Shown in pieces: positions 47,790-58,012 of a stretch of DNA of 64,000 nucleotides (its first letter is position 1; the number at the start of each line of letters is the position of its first letter). Location: assembly GCF_037102585.1 (NCBI RefSeq), contig NW_027043819.1, positions 992,001 through 1,056,000 on the forward strand, read 5' to 3'. The DNA comes from Saccharomycopsis crataegensis. Lineage: Eukaryota > Ascomycota > Saccharomycetes > Ascoideales > Saccharomycopsidaceae. The position numbers and the translations under genes are program-made. The notes below the pieces were generated by a model. It was not told the DNA's origin. It saw only the letters and a program-made list of their open reading frames with translations, and searched no databases.

Positions 47790-50273
47790 ATGACACCACC
47801 ACAACCAGAGATCAATACCTCTATTTCCCCAGAGATGCCACAATATAACAGAATGGCTTCTTTCTTCAGAAGGATGTCCATCAATATTTTCGGTTTCTTC
47901 AAATATACTTCCAAAAATGTTGCTGCTGCTGATGTTGCTGAAGATGAGCTATCATTTTCTGAAACTGCCACAGTTGAATATACTCCAATTAACCCTAAAC
48001 CAGTTACCAATCCTCCTTCCACAAATTTGCCAAACCAACGTGTACCAGCTGAGCACTCTTCATATGAAATTTTGTCAGTACTGCAGACATCTTCATTTGA
48101 CCTTTCGCCAATATTGGCCTCGTCCATTGAACCTTTGTCGCATGCTGACTTACCTGAGGAGAATACTAACCTATCCCCATTGACAATAAACACGGTTGTG
48201 TTTGAGTCCGTGAATGCACACCGTGAAGAGGAGAGGATCAAGAATGATATCGGGAAAAGTAAGCCCAATTTTTTGGAAGTTGCTTTGAAACAGGAAAGTC
48301 GTGAAGACAGAAAAGTAAGAAAACAGGCGGAGAGAAAGAGAACAGAAGAATTGAGAATGCAGAAAAGAGAAGAAAAGCTGAGAAAAAAAATAGAGAAGCA
48401 AGAGTTGAAAATTCAGAAGAGAGAAGAAAAGTTGCGGAAAAAAGAACAAAAAAAACAATTGAAAATCCAGAAAAGGGAAGAAAAGTTGAGAGAGAAAAAA
48501 GCCAAACAAGAGCTCAAAAGGAAACAAAAGGAAGAGAGATTACAGGAAAAAGAAGCCAGAAAGCAAAGAAAATTACAACAGGTAAAGAGGGACGACATCG
48601 GTAGCAACAGTGAGGATACCAATATTGGCAAGGCAAAAGAAGACCCTGTCAAAAATTTGAGATTCGGAAATAAACTTGCAGGAAATTGTGATAAAATCGT
48701 TGACAAAATTGAAGTATCTAGAAATCATTTGGTACAAAAAGTTGGAAAGATTTCACAGAGATTCGGATCATGCCAAATTCCAATTGCTGCTACCAAAAGG
48801 CCAAATAAGGAAAAATCAAAAACCTCGTTGTCTGCAGCGAGCCGTTACTTGAAAGTCCCTGCGCACTACCAAATCTTGCACTCCTCCAAAACGTCCGCAA
48901 GAGTGCCAATAAAGTCTCAGCCACAAAATCAAAGTTCCGCTGGCACCAAAAAAGGAGCTAAAAACTCACAACTTGTTAGAAGTGGCAATGATAGTAACAC
49001 AGGTCAGGGTTCCAAGTTGAAAAAATTCGATAAAGTGCTCAAAATTTTGAAGAAGCCAGTGAAAGAAGAAGCGCAAGGTTCGGCATTGAAACATGATCCT
49101 ATTACAGAAGCGCAAAATGAACAATTTGATTTCTATGTTCGTTTTTGCCAAAAGCTCTGGAACGATGCCAGCTTATCCCACAAGACGATGCAGAATGACT
49201 TAGCTCCTGCCTTCATACAATCTAAACTTGAATTGATGATTGCTTTACAGAACACTCTTTTTGGAAAGGAGCATGAAATTGTCTTGGTTTCTCCAAAGCC
49301 AGCTGCCACTATTAACGAACAGGTCACTTCAAACAAGAGTATGGCCGTTATCAGCACTGCTCAATCATCATCTGATAACGTTGTCAGTCAAAAGAGCAGC
49401 ATTACCACTATTAGTACCACCAGATCCTTAGTTGACGAAATGCTTACCCCGAAAAGCAGTTTTACCACCATTATTACCACCGAACCCTCCACTGATAACA
49501 TTAGCATGTCAAATATTACTCAAAATACCATCTCCAATGCTGAACTCACCAAGAATTCAGGGGAGGACTTGAACAATAATCTTGATTTAGAAAGTGCCCC
49601 AGTGGTTGTGGATGTTACCTGTGCTACTAAACTAGCTCATGGTAGTTTTGCTGCTCGTGATGATCATAATGCTGCCAAAACCACATTCCCAAAAGTTAGA
49701 GCTGCACCAGAGAGTTTGAATGGGAGTATCAATATTGAGCCTTCTTTAATTGAGAAATCCAGAGTTATTAATAGTAATAAATTATACTCTTATTGTGGTC
49801 CTGATAAAGATCACTATAGTATTGCGAATAATAAAGTTTCCAAAGCTAATTATCTGACAGTCAAAGCTGCTCCGAAATCTTTGAACCCTGTCGATTGTAT
49901 TGCCCAAGTTGAGCCTCCTTTTTTGAATGAAACTTCTGAGGTGCTCAATTATACTCATTTGTGCTCTAAGTCAGACCATATTTGTGAGGAATGTATTGAT
50001 AGTAGCTCCGTTTATGATTTTACCTCGGACTCTGGTGATTTCGATGGTTCGCCAAATCATGGGAGTGTTGCCACTCCTCTTGCCGCCACCGCTTCTCCTA
50101 TAAATCCACCCATCATTAATTCTTTCTCAGCTTCAGCATATTCAGAAATCAAAATTGGCAGGATGAACAAAGTACAACAACAGTATGTTGATATCCTTGA
50201 AAAAGTAGTGGAACAAATTGGACAGGATGAAAGAACTGACTCAGTATGCAAGCGGAAAGATAAAGAGGAGTAA
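47790..50273 (+). CDS. Unrecognised 827-aa protein with charged coiled coil
   Basis: I do not recognise this family. The N-terminus (MTPPQPEINTSISPEMP) leads to a short basic-aromatic patch (MASFFRRMSINIFGFFKY, about 22-40). Residues about 165-265 form a very highly charged, probably single-helix or coiled-coil region built from a repeated 17-18-residue unit around QKREEKLRKK. A Ser/Lys-rich part follows, then a helical segment with FYVRFCQKLWNDASL at about 450. Thr/Ser repeats come next (SSITTISTTRS, SSFTTIITTEPS). A duplicated segment of about 45 residues comes after (KVRAAPESLNGSINIEPSLIEKS against TVKAAPKSLNPVDCIAQVEP), and the C-terminus carries a predicted helix (VQQQYVDILEKVVEQIGQDE). 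There is no signal peptide. The function is unknown; a cytoskeletal or scaffold role would fit the coiled coil but is only inference. Confidence 0.72.
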   Translation: MTPPQPEINTSISPEMPQYNRMASFFRRMSINIFGFFKYTSKNVAAADVAEDELSFSETATVEYTPINPKPVTNPPSTNLPNQRVPAEHSSYEILSVLQTSSFDLSPILASSIEPLSHADLPEENTNLSPLTINTVVFESVNAHREEERIKNDIGKSKPNFLEVALKQESREDRKVRKQAERKRTEELRMQKREEKLRKKIEKQELKIQKREEKLRKKEQKKQLKIQKREEKLREKKAKQELKRKQKEERLQEKEARKQRKLQQVKRDDIGSNSEDTNIGKAKEDPVKNLRFGNKLAGNCDKIVDKIEVSRNHLVQKVGKISQRFGSCQIPIAATKRPNKEKSKTSLSAASRYLKVPAHYQILHSSKTSARVPIKSQPQNQSSAGTKKGAKNSQLVRSGNDSNTGQGSKLKKFDKVLKILKKPVKEEAQGSALKHDPITEAQNEQFDFYVRFCQKLWNDASLSHKTMQNDLAPAFIQSKLELMIALQNTLFGKEHEIVLVSPKPAATINEQVTSNKSMAVISTAQSSSDNVVSQKSSITTISTTRSLVDEMLTPKSSFTTIITTEPSTDNISMSNITQNTISNAELTKNSGEDLNNNLDLESAPVVVDVTCATKLAHGSFAARDDHNAAKTTFPKVRAAPESLNGSINIEPSLIEKSRVINSNKLYSYCGPDKDHYSIANNKVSKANYLTVKAAPKSLNPVDCIAQVEPPFLNETSEVLNYTHLCSKSDHICEECIDSSSVYDFTSDSGDFDGSPNHGSVATPLAATASPINPPIINSFSASAYSEIKIGRMNKVQQQYVDILEKVVEQIGQDERTDSVCKRKDKEE

Positions 50274-51130
50274 ACCACATTGTGGGGTTGGTTCATCAAT
50301 GAGCAAATCTATCAGTTTCAAGGCTGCAATGCATGCCCAACACATGAACTTGAATGGTGGTCTAAAATTTTCCTATTGCTATCTCTATTCTTTTTTCCTT
50401 CATAGTTAGACTTTTTTTTATAACTTTTTTCATTTACACTTATCATTTGCTATTTTTTTTTTAATCCTTTCTGAATTAACGACTAAAATCTATTCGCAAT
50501 CAAGCCATAAATAGTAGTTATAATCTGCTTCGTTATTTTTGACAATAGATTTATGAAGAATTGAACACGAATAATAAGCTTCTAACAGAAACCAATGGGA
50601 ATTAGTAATCAGCTCTGTCAGTTGGTAGTAGATCAAATAATTTGGATGGCGGTACACCACTTTTTTCAACCACTTCTTAAACAGCGATGGGTATTGATTG
50701 GTCATGAAAAATTGCACCTTTCAAATGTGAATTGAATTGTGTGTTACACAGGGCTTCGACTATCAAAAGTCCATACATGTATCATGGGAGTCCACCTGGT
50801 ATCTCTAATTTTGTAATGCTTCGCACATTCTGATGCTTTTTGTAAACAAGGTGATTCCATTGAAGCTTTCCAATTCATCTCCTAGAATCTAGCACCTTTA
50901 AGCTAGTGCCTTTTAATCTTATACCTCTAGAGAAACTCAACATTTTATGGGATTGTCTCCTGGATTGTAATTTTCCCTGCTTACCAAGCGATTCCTTTCA
51001 AGCTATGACCTCCTAGATTCAAATGTTACTTACCAAAAAAACCCATAAGTTTCAATAACTTGTTAGACATATACCACATCTGCGGTACTTGTTTTCCAAA
51101 CAAACATATACCAGTGCAATGAGCATTATT

Positions 51131-51182
51131 CCCCTCCAAATTTATTATATATCCCTTATCCCCCACCAAAATACCCTCCCCT
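51131..51182. promoter_or_regulatory. Two CCCCT (STRE-like) elements
   Basis: CCCCT at 51131-51135 and 51178-51182 within a C-rich patch, 425-475 bp upstream of the 88-aa gene. CCCCT is the core bound by Msn2/4-type stress factors. Two copies within 50 bp is suggestive, not proof. Confidence 0.4.
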
Positions 51183-51505
51183 GCTGCCCCAGCAAAGCTC
51201 TTATACGTGCGCCCGGAAATTTCTTTTTTTTTGGCTATCATTTATTTCCATTTATCCCCATATATCTCAGCATTCTTTTCTCATAATTACTTCTCAATCT
51301 TTATTATTATAATTTGAATACATAAAAAAGCATCACAGTCTTTAATAATAATTCGGTGATTTTACTGAAGTCCTTCTTTCAGGAAATATCCTTCATGATA
51401 AATAATCCCTGTTTTTCTTCAAGTATCTCTATGTTCTCTTTGTGTTATATTATGTCAGTCTGTCCATAGTGCACACTTCTCCATATGTCTCAATAGCCAT
51501 GGACA

Positions 51506-51513
51506 TATAAAAT
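51506..51513 (+). promoter_or_regulatory. TATA box of the 88-aa gene
   Basis: TATAAAAT about 94 bp upstream of ATG 51607. Confidence 0.45.
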
Positions 51514-51606
51514 CAAATACTCCCACTACCTTTGTAGCGTTTGATGATTATTACCTACTACTATACTATGTAGACATACAATATTTATAAGCTGATATTT
51601 AGTAGT

Positions 51607-51873
51607 ATGTCCAAGACAGTCATGTGCCCTAAAGCAATTAGCACCTCCAATCAAGCTATTACTGAACCAGCTCCAACTACAACTCACCACGAATCCAACA
51701 ATAACAGTGGGTATGCCACTAACAGGGGGTTCAAAGATCTCAAAGATATGGTCTCCAGGATTTTGACCATGTTGAAATGCACTATGCCTACCCATAATAA
51801 CCATCCATTAACAGAGCCAGACCAACAGTACCACCAGTGGGATAGTCACCACAGATTCCCAAGCGATCATTGA
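51607..51873 (+). CDS. Putative small protein, 88 aa
   Basis: I do not recognise it. The product (MSKTVMCPKAISTSNQAITE ...) is polar, rich in Thr, Asn, His and Pro, with one amphipathic stretch in the middle (GFKDLKDMVSRILTML, about 48-63). It ends in a His-rich tail. The codon mix resembles expressed genes of the window, a TATA box lies about 94 bp upstream and STRE-like CCCCT motifs lie further up. There is no membrane segment. It converges with the ABC transporter, and a 45-bp tandem repeat lies just downstream. A chance frame cannot be excluded. Confidence 0.42.
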   Translation: MSKTVMCPKAISTSNQAITEPAPTTTHHESNNNSGYATNRGFKDLKDMVSRILTMLKCTMPTHNNHPLTEPDQQYHQWDSHHRFPSDH

Positions 51874-51964
51874 ATTCTTTAATCATTGTTAAGTTTCTAA
51901 TAAATTTCTTGTGTCAAGAATTAAACATAGGTGTTGTATGAAGAAGTATTTATTAAAGGGTTCA

Positions 51965-52070
51965 AATGAAAAGTATGTTTAATTGAATATGAAAAATTCT
52001 ATTTAATTGAATGAAAAGTATGTTTAATTGAATATGAAAAATTCTATTTAATTGAATGAAAAATATTTTG
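51965..52070. repeat. 45-bp tandem repeat, about 2.3 copies
   Basis: The units start at 51965, 52010 and 52055 with AATGAAAAGTATGTTTAATTG and similar sequence; the first two are identical. It lies in the 3' region between the 88-aa gene and the ABC transporter. Confidence 0.85.
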
Positions 52071-52182
52071 TGTAATTGATGTGAAATAGTTAGATGATAG
52101 TGATAGGGTGATTGGAACTTTAACTGAATCTTTTCTCATATTTGAAGAATTATTATACCTAGTAGCATTTTGAACTAAAATA

Positions 52183-55100
52183 TTATTTCTTTGATACTTT
52201 TTGGAATTTAGATATTATGGATTTGATGTCGATAGTTGATCCCTTTCTAACTCTAAAGAACCAAAAGCATGATACCATAGCAAAAAGGTTAAAAGAAATA
52301 TAAACCCACATAAATCCGAAGTTTCTCCACAAATAAGAGCTCTTGATATCGACTGTAGCTAGATATTGATCACCAACACTGTATTGACAGTACTCACAGT
52401 TTGAAGTGGCAGATGGATTGTTGATATAGCCACCAGAAACTTTTGTGAAATGATCAAGATAAGCACCGCAAATTTCACCATTTGGAGGCTGGACCGTGAT
52501 AAACTCGGATTTTTTACACCTAATCTTCAATTTATGGAGTGATAAGATCATAAAAGCTTGGATAAAGTATGTGTAGGGGGAAGTCTTCCACATGAATGTC
52601 CAGAAACCAGGCATTAAACCTAAGGAAAAAGTTAGTAAACGGGCCTAAAAATTTCAATCAATAATCAAAAACAATAGTCAAGTATACATACTTGGTGGTT
52701 GAACAACACCACAAAATGCAATCATAAATGCAAAGAATAGGGAGACCAAGACGGCAGCTGCAGGCAAATTTGGAGACATATAAACAATCCACAACCCAAA
52801 AGAGACGAAATATAATTGGAACATGATACAGTAAAACAAATAATAAGAACCAACAGTATATGAGTCATAATTCCTGTGAGCTGGATAATAAAAGGAAATA
52901 AAGAAAATTGTCGAGAAAAGCAAATGATATGGTAACTCATTAATGAATTGTGCAAATAATAAAGCGGACCAGTGATATGTGTTGGATTTAGACTCTCTAA
53001 CTTCATATACTTCTCTAGATTCTAGAGCACGAGCTTGGATTTGATGAATTAATGGTGCAGAAATAATGACAGACATAAACATAGAAAACATAACATTTTG
53101 CATCCCAACTATAGAATTACCTGCATCCCAGTAAGTGAAACCGATGAGCAATCCAGCAAGAATCATTAACATCATTTTGGATATGAGATAAGTAGGGTCC
53201 CTCCAAAATTGTGTTCCTACTCTCCGAGTAACTAACAAAAGTTGATAGTAATAAGGAGTAATAAAAGTCTTCTTCATTTCTGGATTTTCTTCCGAATGGT
53301 TAATACTAGAATCTTTGATCAATTGGGTAATTTCAGCAGTCACAGAAGCACATTCCTCAGATCCAAGCCAGACATCACCCCAGTTTTGATTGGAGGAGGC
53401 AGTAGCACCAGCACCAATGGCTTCAAGAATATACTCGGCAGGGTTTTCCTCATTGAGACACTTTCTCGCACCATGTTTTTCAAAATAATTCAACAATATC
53501 TTAGAGTGCTCACCGATGTCACCAAAATAAACAGTATGGCCCCCCTTTCTCAATAATAGCAATCTATCAAATTCTTCAAATAACACCGCAGAAGGTTGAT
53601 GAATAGTACACAATATAGCTTGTCCAGCATTAGCCAAATCACGCATCAATTTAACAATGGACCAAGAAGATTGGGAATCTAATCCAGAGGTCGGCTCATC
53701 CAAGAAAAGGAGTAAAGATGGCTTGGCAACTAATTCCACACCAATAGATAATTTCTTTCTTTGCTCAACATTTAAACCGAAACCTGGTTGACCAACAACA
53801 GCATCAGAATAGGATTCCATGCTCAAGATGTCAATAATCTGCTCAACATATTCATATTTTTCGGCTTCCGGGACACTTCTGCTTCTTCTAAGATTAGCAG
53901 CAAATCTAAGGGACTCTCTGACAGTCAATTCCGAAAAATGTACATCTTGTTGTTGTACGTATCCAGTTTTTCTCTTAAAGGAAGAGTCCAATGGTCTTCC
54001 ATTAACCAACATATCACCCGTGATAACACCAGTATCAATTCTTTGGGACAAAGTATTCAACAAAGTGGTTTTACCAGCACCAGATTCACCCATCAAAGCA
54101 GTAAGGGTACCTGGTTTAACATACCCCTGGACATCATTCAATAACCTTCTAACCTCCCCGGTTTTCAAAGTAACATCATAATCCACATGTTGCCACAAAA
54201 AGAGATCTTTTGAGCCTAAGCCTTCAAATACCTTGTTCGTAGTTTCTTTTTGCTTTTCAATATCAGTTGACACAGAGGCATACTCCAATTCAGGCTTTTC
54301 AGGGTCTGTAGCACTTTGACGTTGTGCAGCTAATATCTTGCGTGTTTCTTTAGTTTTTTTGAAAATTAAAACATCAAAACCGGCTGAGTCAGCAGTCATG
54401 ATTTCAGAAGCAATCCCAGAAACGGCAAGGAAAAAAATCAACATGCTTAATAAAATACCGAAGTTCGGCCATAAATGCATAAAGGAAAAATCAAAAGCAG
54501 CCTTTATGTATTTATCACCATGGACAAAGATGGAACCAGGAACTGAACCGACAGAGACACAAGCCTGGTTAGCGACAGAAACACCTTCATAACCTGAACC
54601 AGATGGAACTATCTTTGAACAAGTCATATTAACATGATGAAATTCGTTGACCATAATTGACTCAAAACCATAACGAATAGGATTCAACCAGTTAATCCAT
54701 TTAAACCAGGGATGCATGGATGGGAGCTGGATCATGAAACATGAGTAACAAATAGCTGCAAGAGTGAGAAGACCACATATGGAATTAGCAATTGAAAGTG
54801 CTGGAGAGAATATAGCAATCATTTGGAAAAAAGCATTCATAGAAAATGAAGACAAAATGACAAACAAGAAGTTGACAAAAAAGTTACCTGCATCACGTTT
54901 AAGATGGGCCAAAAAAAAGTTGATTATGATAAAAGGAACTATGCCAAGCATTTTGAACATAGCGTCAACAATAAAGGAAGCAAAGAATTCAGTGGAAGGA
55001 TGGCAGAATGAATAAGCTTTTTGTTTAAGAAGGATGGGACGTTTTTGGAAGCTATTGGAAACTGAAGCAAGACCAGCCAAAGAATAATATAAGATACAAA

Positions 55101-56709
55101 AAAACAAATTGCCTCCTCTTGAGAAAGCTCCGGAGGTAGTATTTGGAATATTATAATAAAGGGAACCTGTGATCAAAGCCTGGATTATATCGGAGATGAT
55201 TTGAGTAGATAAATAGGATAAATCACCAAGGGCAACTTGATAAGCTCTAACAAAGTTAAGTCTTAACTGTTCAGCGTAACTGACAGTGAAGGTTGAATGT
55301 ACCCGACTCTTTTCAATTTTAGAAGATTCAAAGAAAAGATCTTCGGTATCACTACCAGCAAACAGCTTCTCATTTTGGGCAATTTCTTCACTCAATTTTT
55401 GGAATTGTGGAGACTTATGCCAATAATTTTCAAACTCCACAGCATTTCTTGGGACCTTGTTTTCATATCCAGGCTTGGTTGTTCTGCCAAGTGGGTCAGT
55501 GATTGCAGTCAAGAATTCGGGGGTGGCCTGGCGTTGTGGACATTCGTAACCCATGTTTTCAAAATATGGCTTCGCATCGTGGATTGGCCCAAAGAAAATC
55601 TGCCTTCCTTCATAAAGAATCAAGACTTTATCGAATTTTTCATAAATGTTTTCGGAGGCCTGATAAATTGTGACAAAATTGGTTGCATCTAAAAGATTGG
55701 CAAGGACTCTGATGGCAGATGCGTATTCCAAGGCTGTGGAAGCATCCAAACCTCTGGTAGCATTATCCCAGCAGTAAACTTTGGCATCGGCAGCTAAGGC
55801 TTCAGCGATAGAAACTCTTTTTCTCTCACCACCAGAAACACCACGTACAAAATCATTCCCAACTTTGGTATTATAAGTATGTCTTAATCCAAAGATAGTG
55901 GCCAACATGTCAGTCTTGAAATCCACATATTGCTTCACTGTCGCGTTGTCAGTAACCGCATTCACTCTGGTATTTGGAACTTTACAACCAATAGCAAAGC
56001 GCAAAGTCTGCTGGACTGTCAAGTGTGGAAAGTGAACATCCAATTCTGGGTTATAAATAAGATCGTTCTTATGATGTTTCAACATGTGATCTTGAGTAAC
56101 ACCATCGAAGGTGATAGACCCCTCGGTACCCTCATATTGATCAAGACCTTCTCCTGAAATGGATTTAAGTAAGGAAGAGCAACCAGCACCCGGTCTGCCA
56201 AGGACAAGACACATTTCACCGGCCTTCACAACAGCATTCACTCTGTTTACTATCCTTCTAAATGGCTTTTCAGCTCTAGAGTGTAATCCTGAGATAATTT
56301 TACTAGGGATGTTCAAAGTTGAGCCAAAGGTAGGAGCGAAAGTTGCAGATCTATCGACACCAATTATAGCGGCATCATGTAAAAGCACGCCGGTTGATCT
56401 AAGTTTGACATTTCCTCTGTCAGAGTTTTTCAAATGGCCTTTGAGAAGTTGTGCAAGGTCAAAATCATCAGGGTCAATAGTAAAAGTGTCTCTGGTAGTG
56501 ACATTGGATAATTGTACTGAAAGAGTTTCTAAACGATGAAGGACGTTGTTTGGGTCATTCTGGTCAACATTAGAAGCAATTCTGGAGACTATTTCAATTT
56601 CATCGCTTGTATGATTAGCTTCATGTCCCGAACCTGGGTTAAACGACTGGATATCAGAGTTTGAATCTGAGATAGTATCGTCTATAATAGACTTTTTTAT
56701 GTCATCCAT
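52183..56709 (-). CDS. PDR-type full-size ABC multidrug transporter, two exons
   Basis: This is a Pdr5/Cdr1-type (ABCG) efflux pump, (NBD-TMD)x2, 1484 aa, at the plasma membrane. Exon 1 is 56709-52692 and exon 2 is 52619-52183. NBD1 has the degenerate Walker A GRPGAGCSSLLKSI and signature VSGGERKRVSIAEA. TMD1 covers about residues 490-770. NBD2 has canonical Walker A GESGAGKTTLLNTL, degenerate signature LNVEQRKKLSIGVEL and Walker B LLLFLDEPTSGLDSQ; this asymmetry is normal for PDR pumps. TMD2 ends across the splice: GVVQPPS-LMPGFWTFMWK, matching the CDR1 pattern (QPPSALPGFWIFMYR). Exon 2 supplies the last extracellular loop with its Cys residues and the final helix. I counted no in-frame CTG codon in exon 1. 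Cdr1, Snq2 and Pdr12-like paralogues cannot be separated without comparison. Confidence 0.95.
52620..52691 (-). other. Spliceosomal intron near the 3' end of the ABC gene
   Basis: The intron is 72 nt with donor GTATGT, branch TTTACTAAC and acceptor CCTTAG. Splicing joins A to GT to form AGT (Ser) inside the conserved QPPS-x-x-PGFW motif. Without splicing, translation stops within the intron after QPPSMYT. Confidence 0.93.
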
Positions 56710-56799
56710 TTTTTAAATGATCAAAAGCCTAGAGAACTTGAAGTAATATAATTTTCATATAAAAGCCATTATTCTGTTGATAGGGGAGCAGAAAGGCCA

Positions 56800-56807
56800 C
56801 TTATATA
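56800..56807 (-). promoter_or_regulatory. TATA box of the ABC transporter
   Basis: TATATAAG on the minus strand, about 91 bp upstream of the ATG. Confidence 0.55.
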
Positions 56808-56920
56808 TTAGCTACAAATTATGTTGACATAAACAGGCCTTAGGTTATATCCCGTGTTAGATTTATACCAAAGGAAAATAAAAACCGAATAATTAAATTG
56901 TTTCGAGTTATCAATTGTTA

Positions 56921-57074
56921 AATCCCGCAGAAAAACTTGTATCATCAACGTTATTATTTCTTAAAACCCGCAAAAAAATCTTTATTATAAACAAATACTA
57001 ATAATTACGTAAAAGTGATGTTGGCAAATTTTCTTTAAGTCCGTGCTACAAGTATCTTTTAAATCCGAGGTACA
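56921..57074. promoter_or_regulatory. Repeated CCCGC and TCCG motifs in the ABC promoter
   Basis: AATCCCGCAGAAAAA (56921-56935) and AACCCGCAAAAAAA (56966-56979) form one imperfect pair. TTTAAGTCCGTGCTAC (57034-57049) and TTTAAATCCGAGGTAC (57058-57073) form another. CGG/CCG cores are typical of zinc-cluster factors that control PDR pumps. Confidence 0.45.
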
Positions 57075-57923
57075 TAAAAATAGGGATAAAGATTGTAGCA
57101 TCTAGTTGAACAATAAACGCTAGGGTGTTAAATTTCAAAATTTTTTGAGAAAATTAGGTTAGGGAAGCCAGCGTTTCCTCTTTTTTTAAATTACTATGGG
57201 TGGATACATTTAGGCTTCTAATGCGTAATAAATACACACCAAACATTTTTTGTTGCTTATTAACCATTAGTAAACAGACTCAATGCTGAAAGGCCTTTTC
57301 GAAATAACAACATTTTCAAAATACTTTTCTTCGGTAAATTATTGAGTTTAAGGCCACCATAAGAAAATCAAAGAGCAATAAATTTTTAGGAATCTATAAT
57401 ATCTTGAGTATTTGAAATGACTATTCTTATTAGAATATTATATACTTAATGAAAGTGGAAATATTGATTATTTTATAAATAGTAGTTCTTGGATCAAAAC
57501 AATTGAAGTAGAGATAAGAAATGGGGGGATAACTCAAAGATAGGAGTGTATTGATAGAATAATAGAAGTCTAAGATAAGATAAATAAGTAAGAGCTAAAG
57601 CAAGAGGAGAAAATAGAGAAAATAAATTATTAGATAATATTGGAATTCAAATATTACCAATACTATATTACAAGATCTGACTTTCTCAACTATCATACAT
57701 TTTCTCAACCACCATAATAATGCACCACATTATTCTCAAGATATCCAAGATTAGATATTAAGCACTAATTTTCCTTAAAACATCTTAAAATACTCTAAAT
57801 ATGGCAATAGTAGTATTACATTTTCTTTCTGAAATTATATTTTTTCAAAATATACACATCACTATATCACCTTCATCACACACATCTTAACCAAAATAGT
57901 TACCTATTTATTTTGTAAAATAA

Positions 57924-58012
57924 ATACCATTGTAATGGTATAGACGGGGCAGCTAATCAAAACCGTCAGGTTGGTATACACATATGAGAGACTACCTACC
58001 ACGTGTGTGGTA
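57924..58012. repeat. Palindromes around GGTATA
   Basis: ATACCATT/AATGGTAT (57924-57941, 8-bp arms, 2-nt spacer) and TACCAC/GTGGTA with spacer GTGT (57997-58012), the latter overlapping a CACGTG at 58000-58005. GGTATA occurs three times in the stretch. Confidence 0.55.

Larger units (their letters stand above)
50274..51606. other. Gene-free stretch before the 88-aa gene
   Basis: About 1.3 kb. The far end has a C-rich patch with two CCCCT elements (51131-51135, 51178-51182), like yeast stress-response elements, and a TATAAAAT at 51506-51513. Confidence 0.5.
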
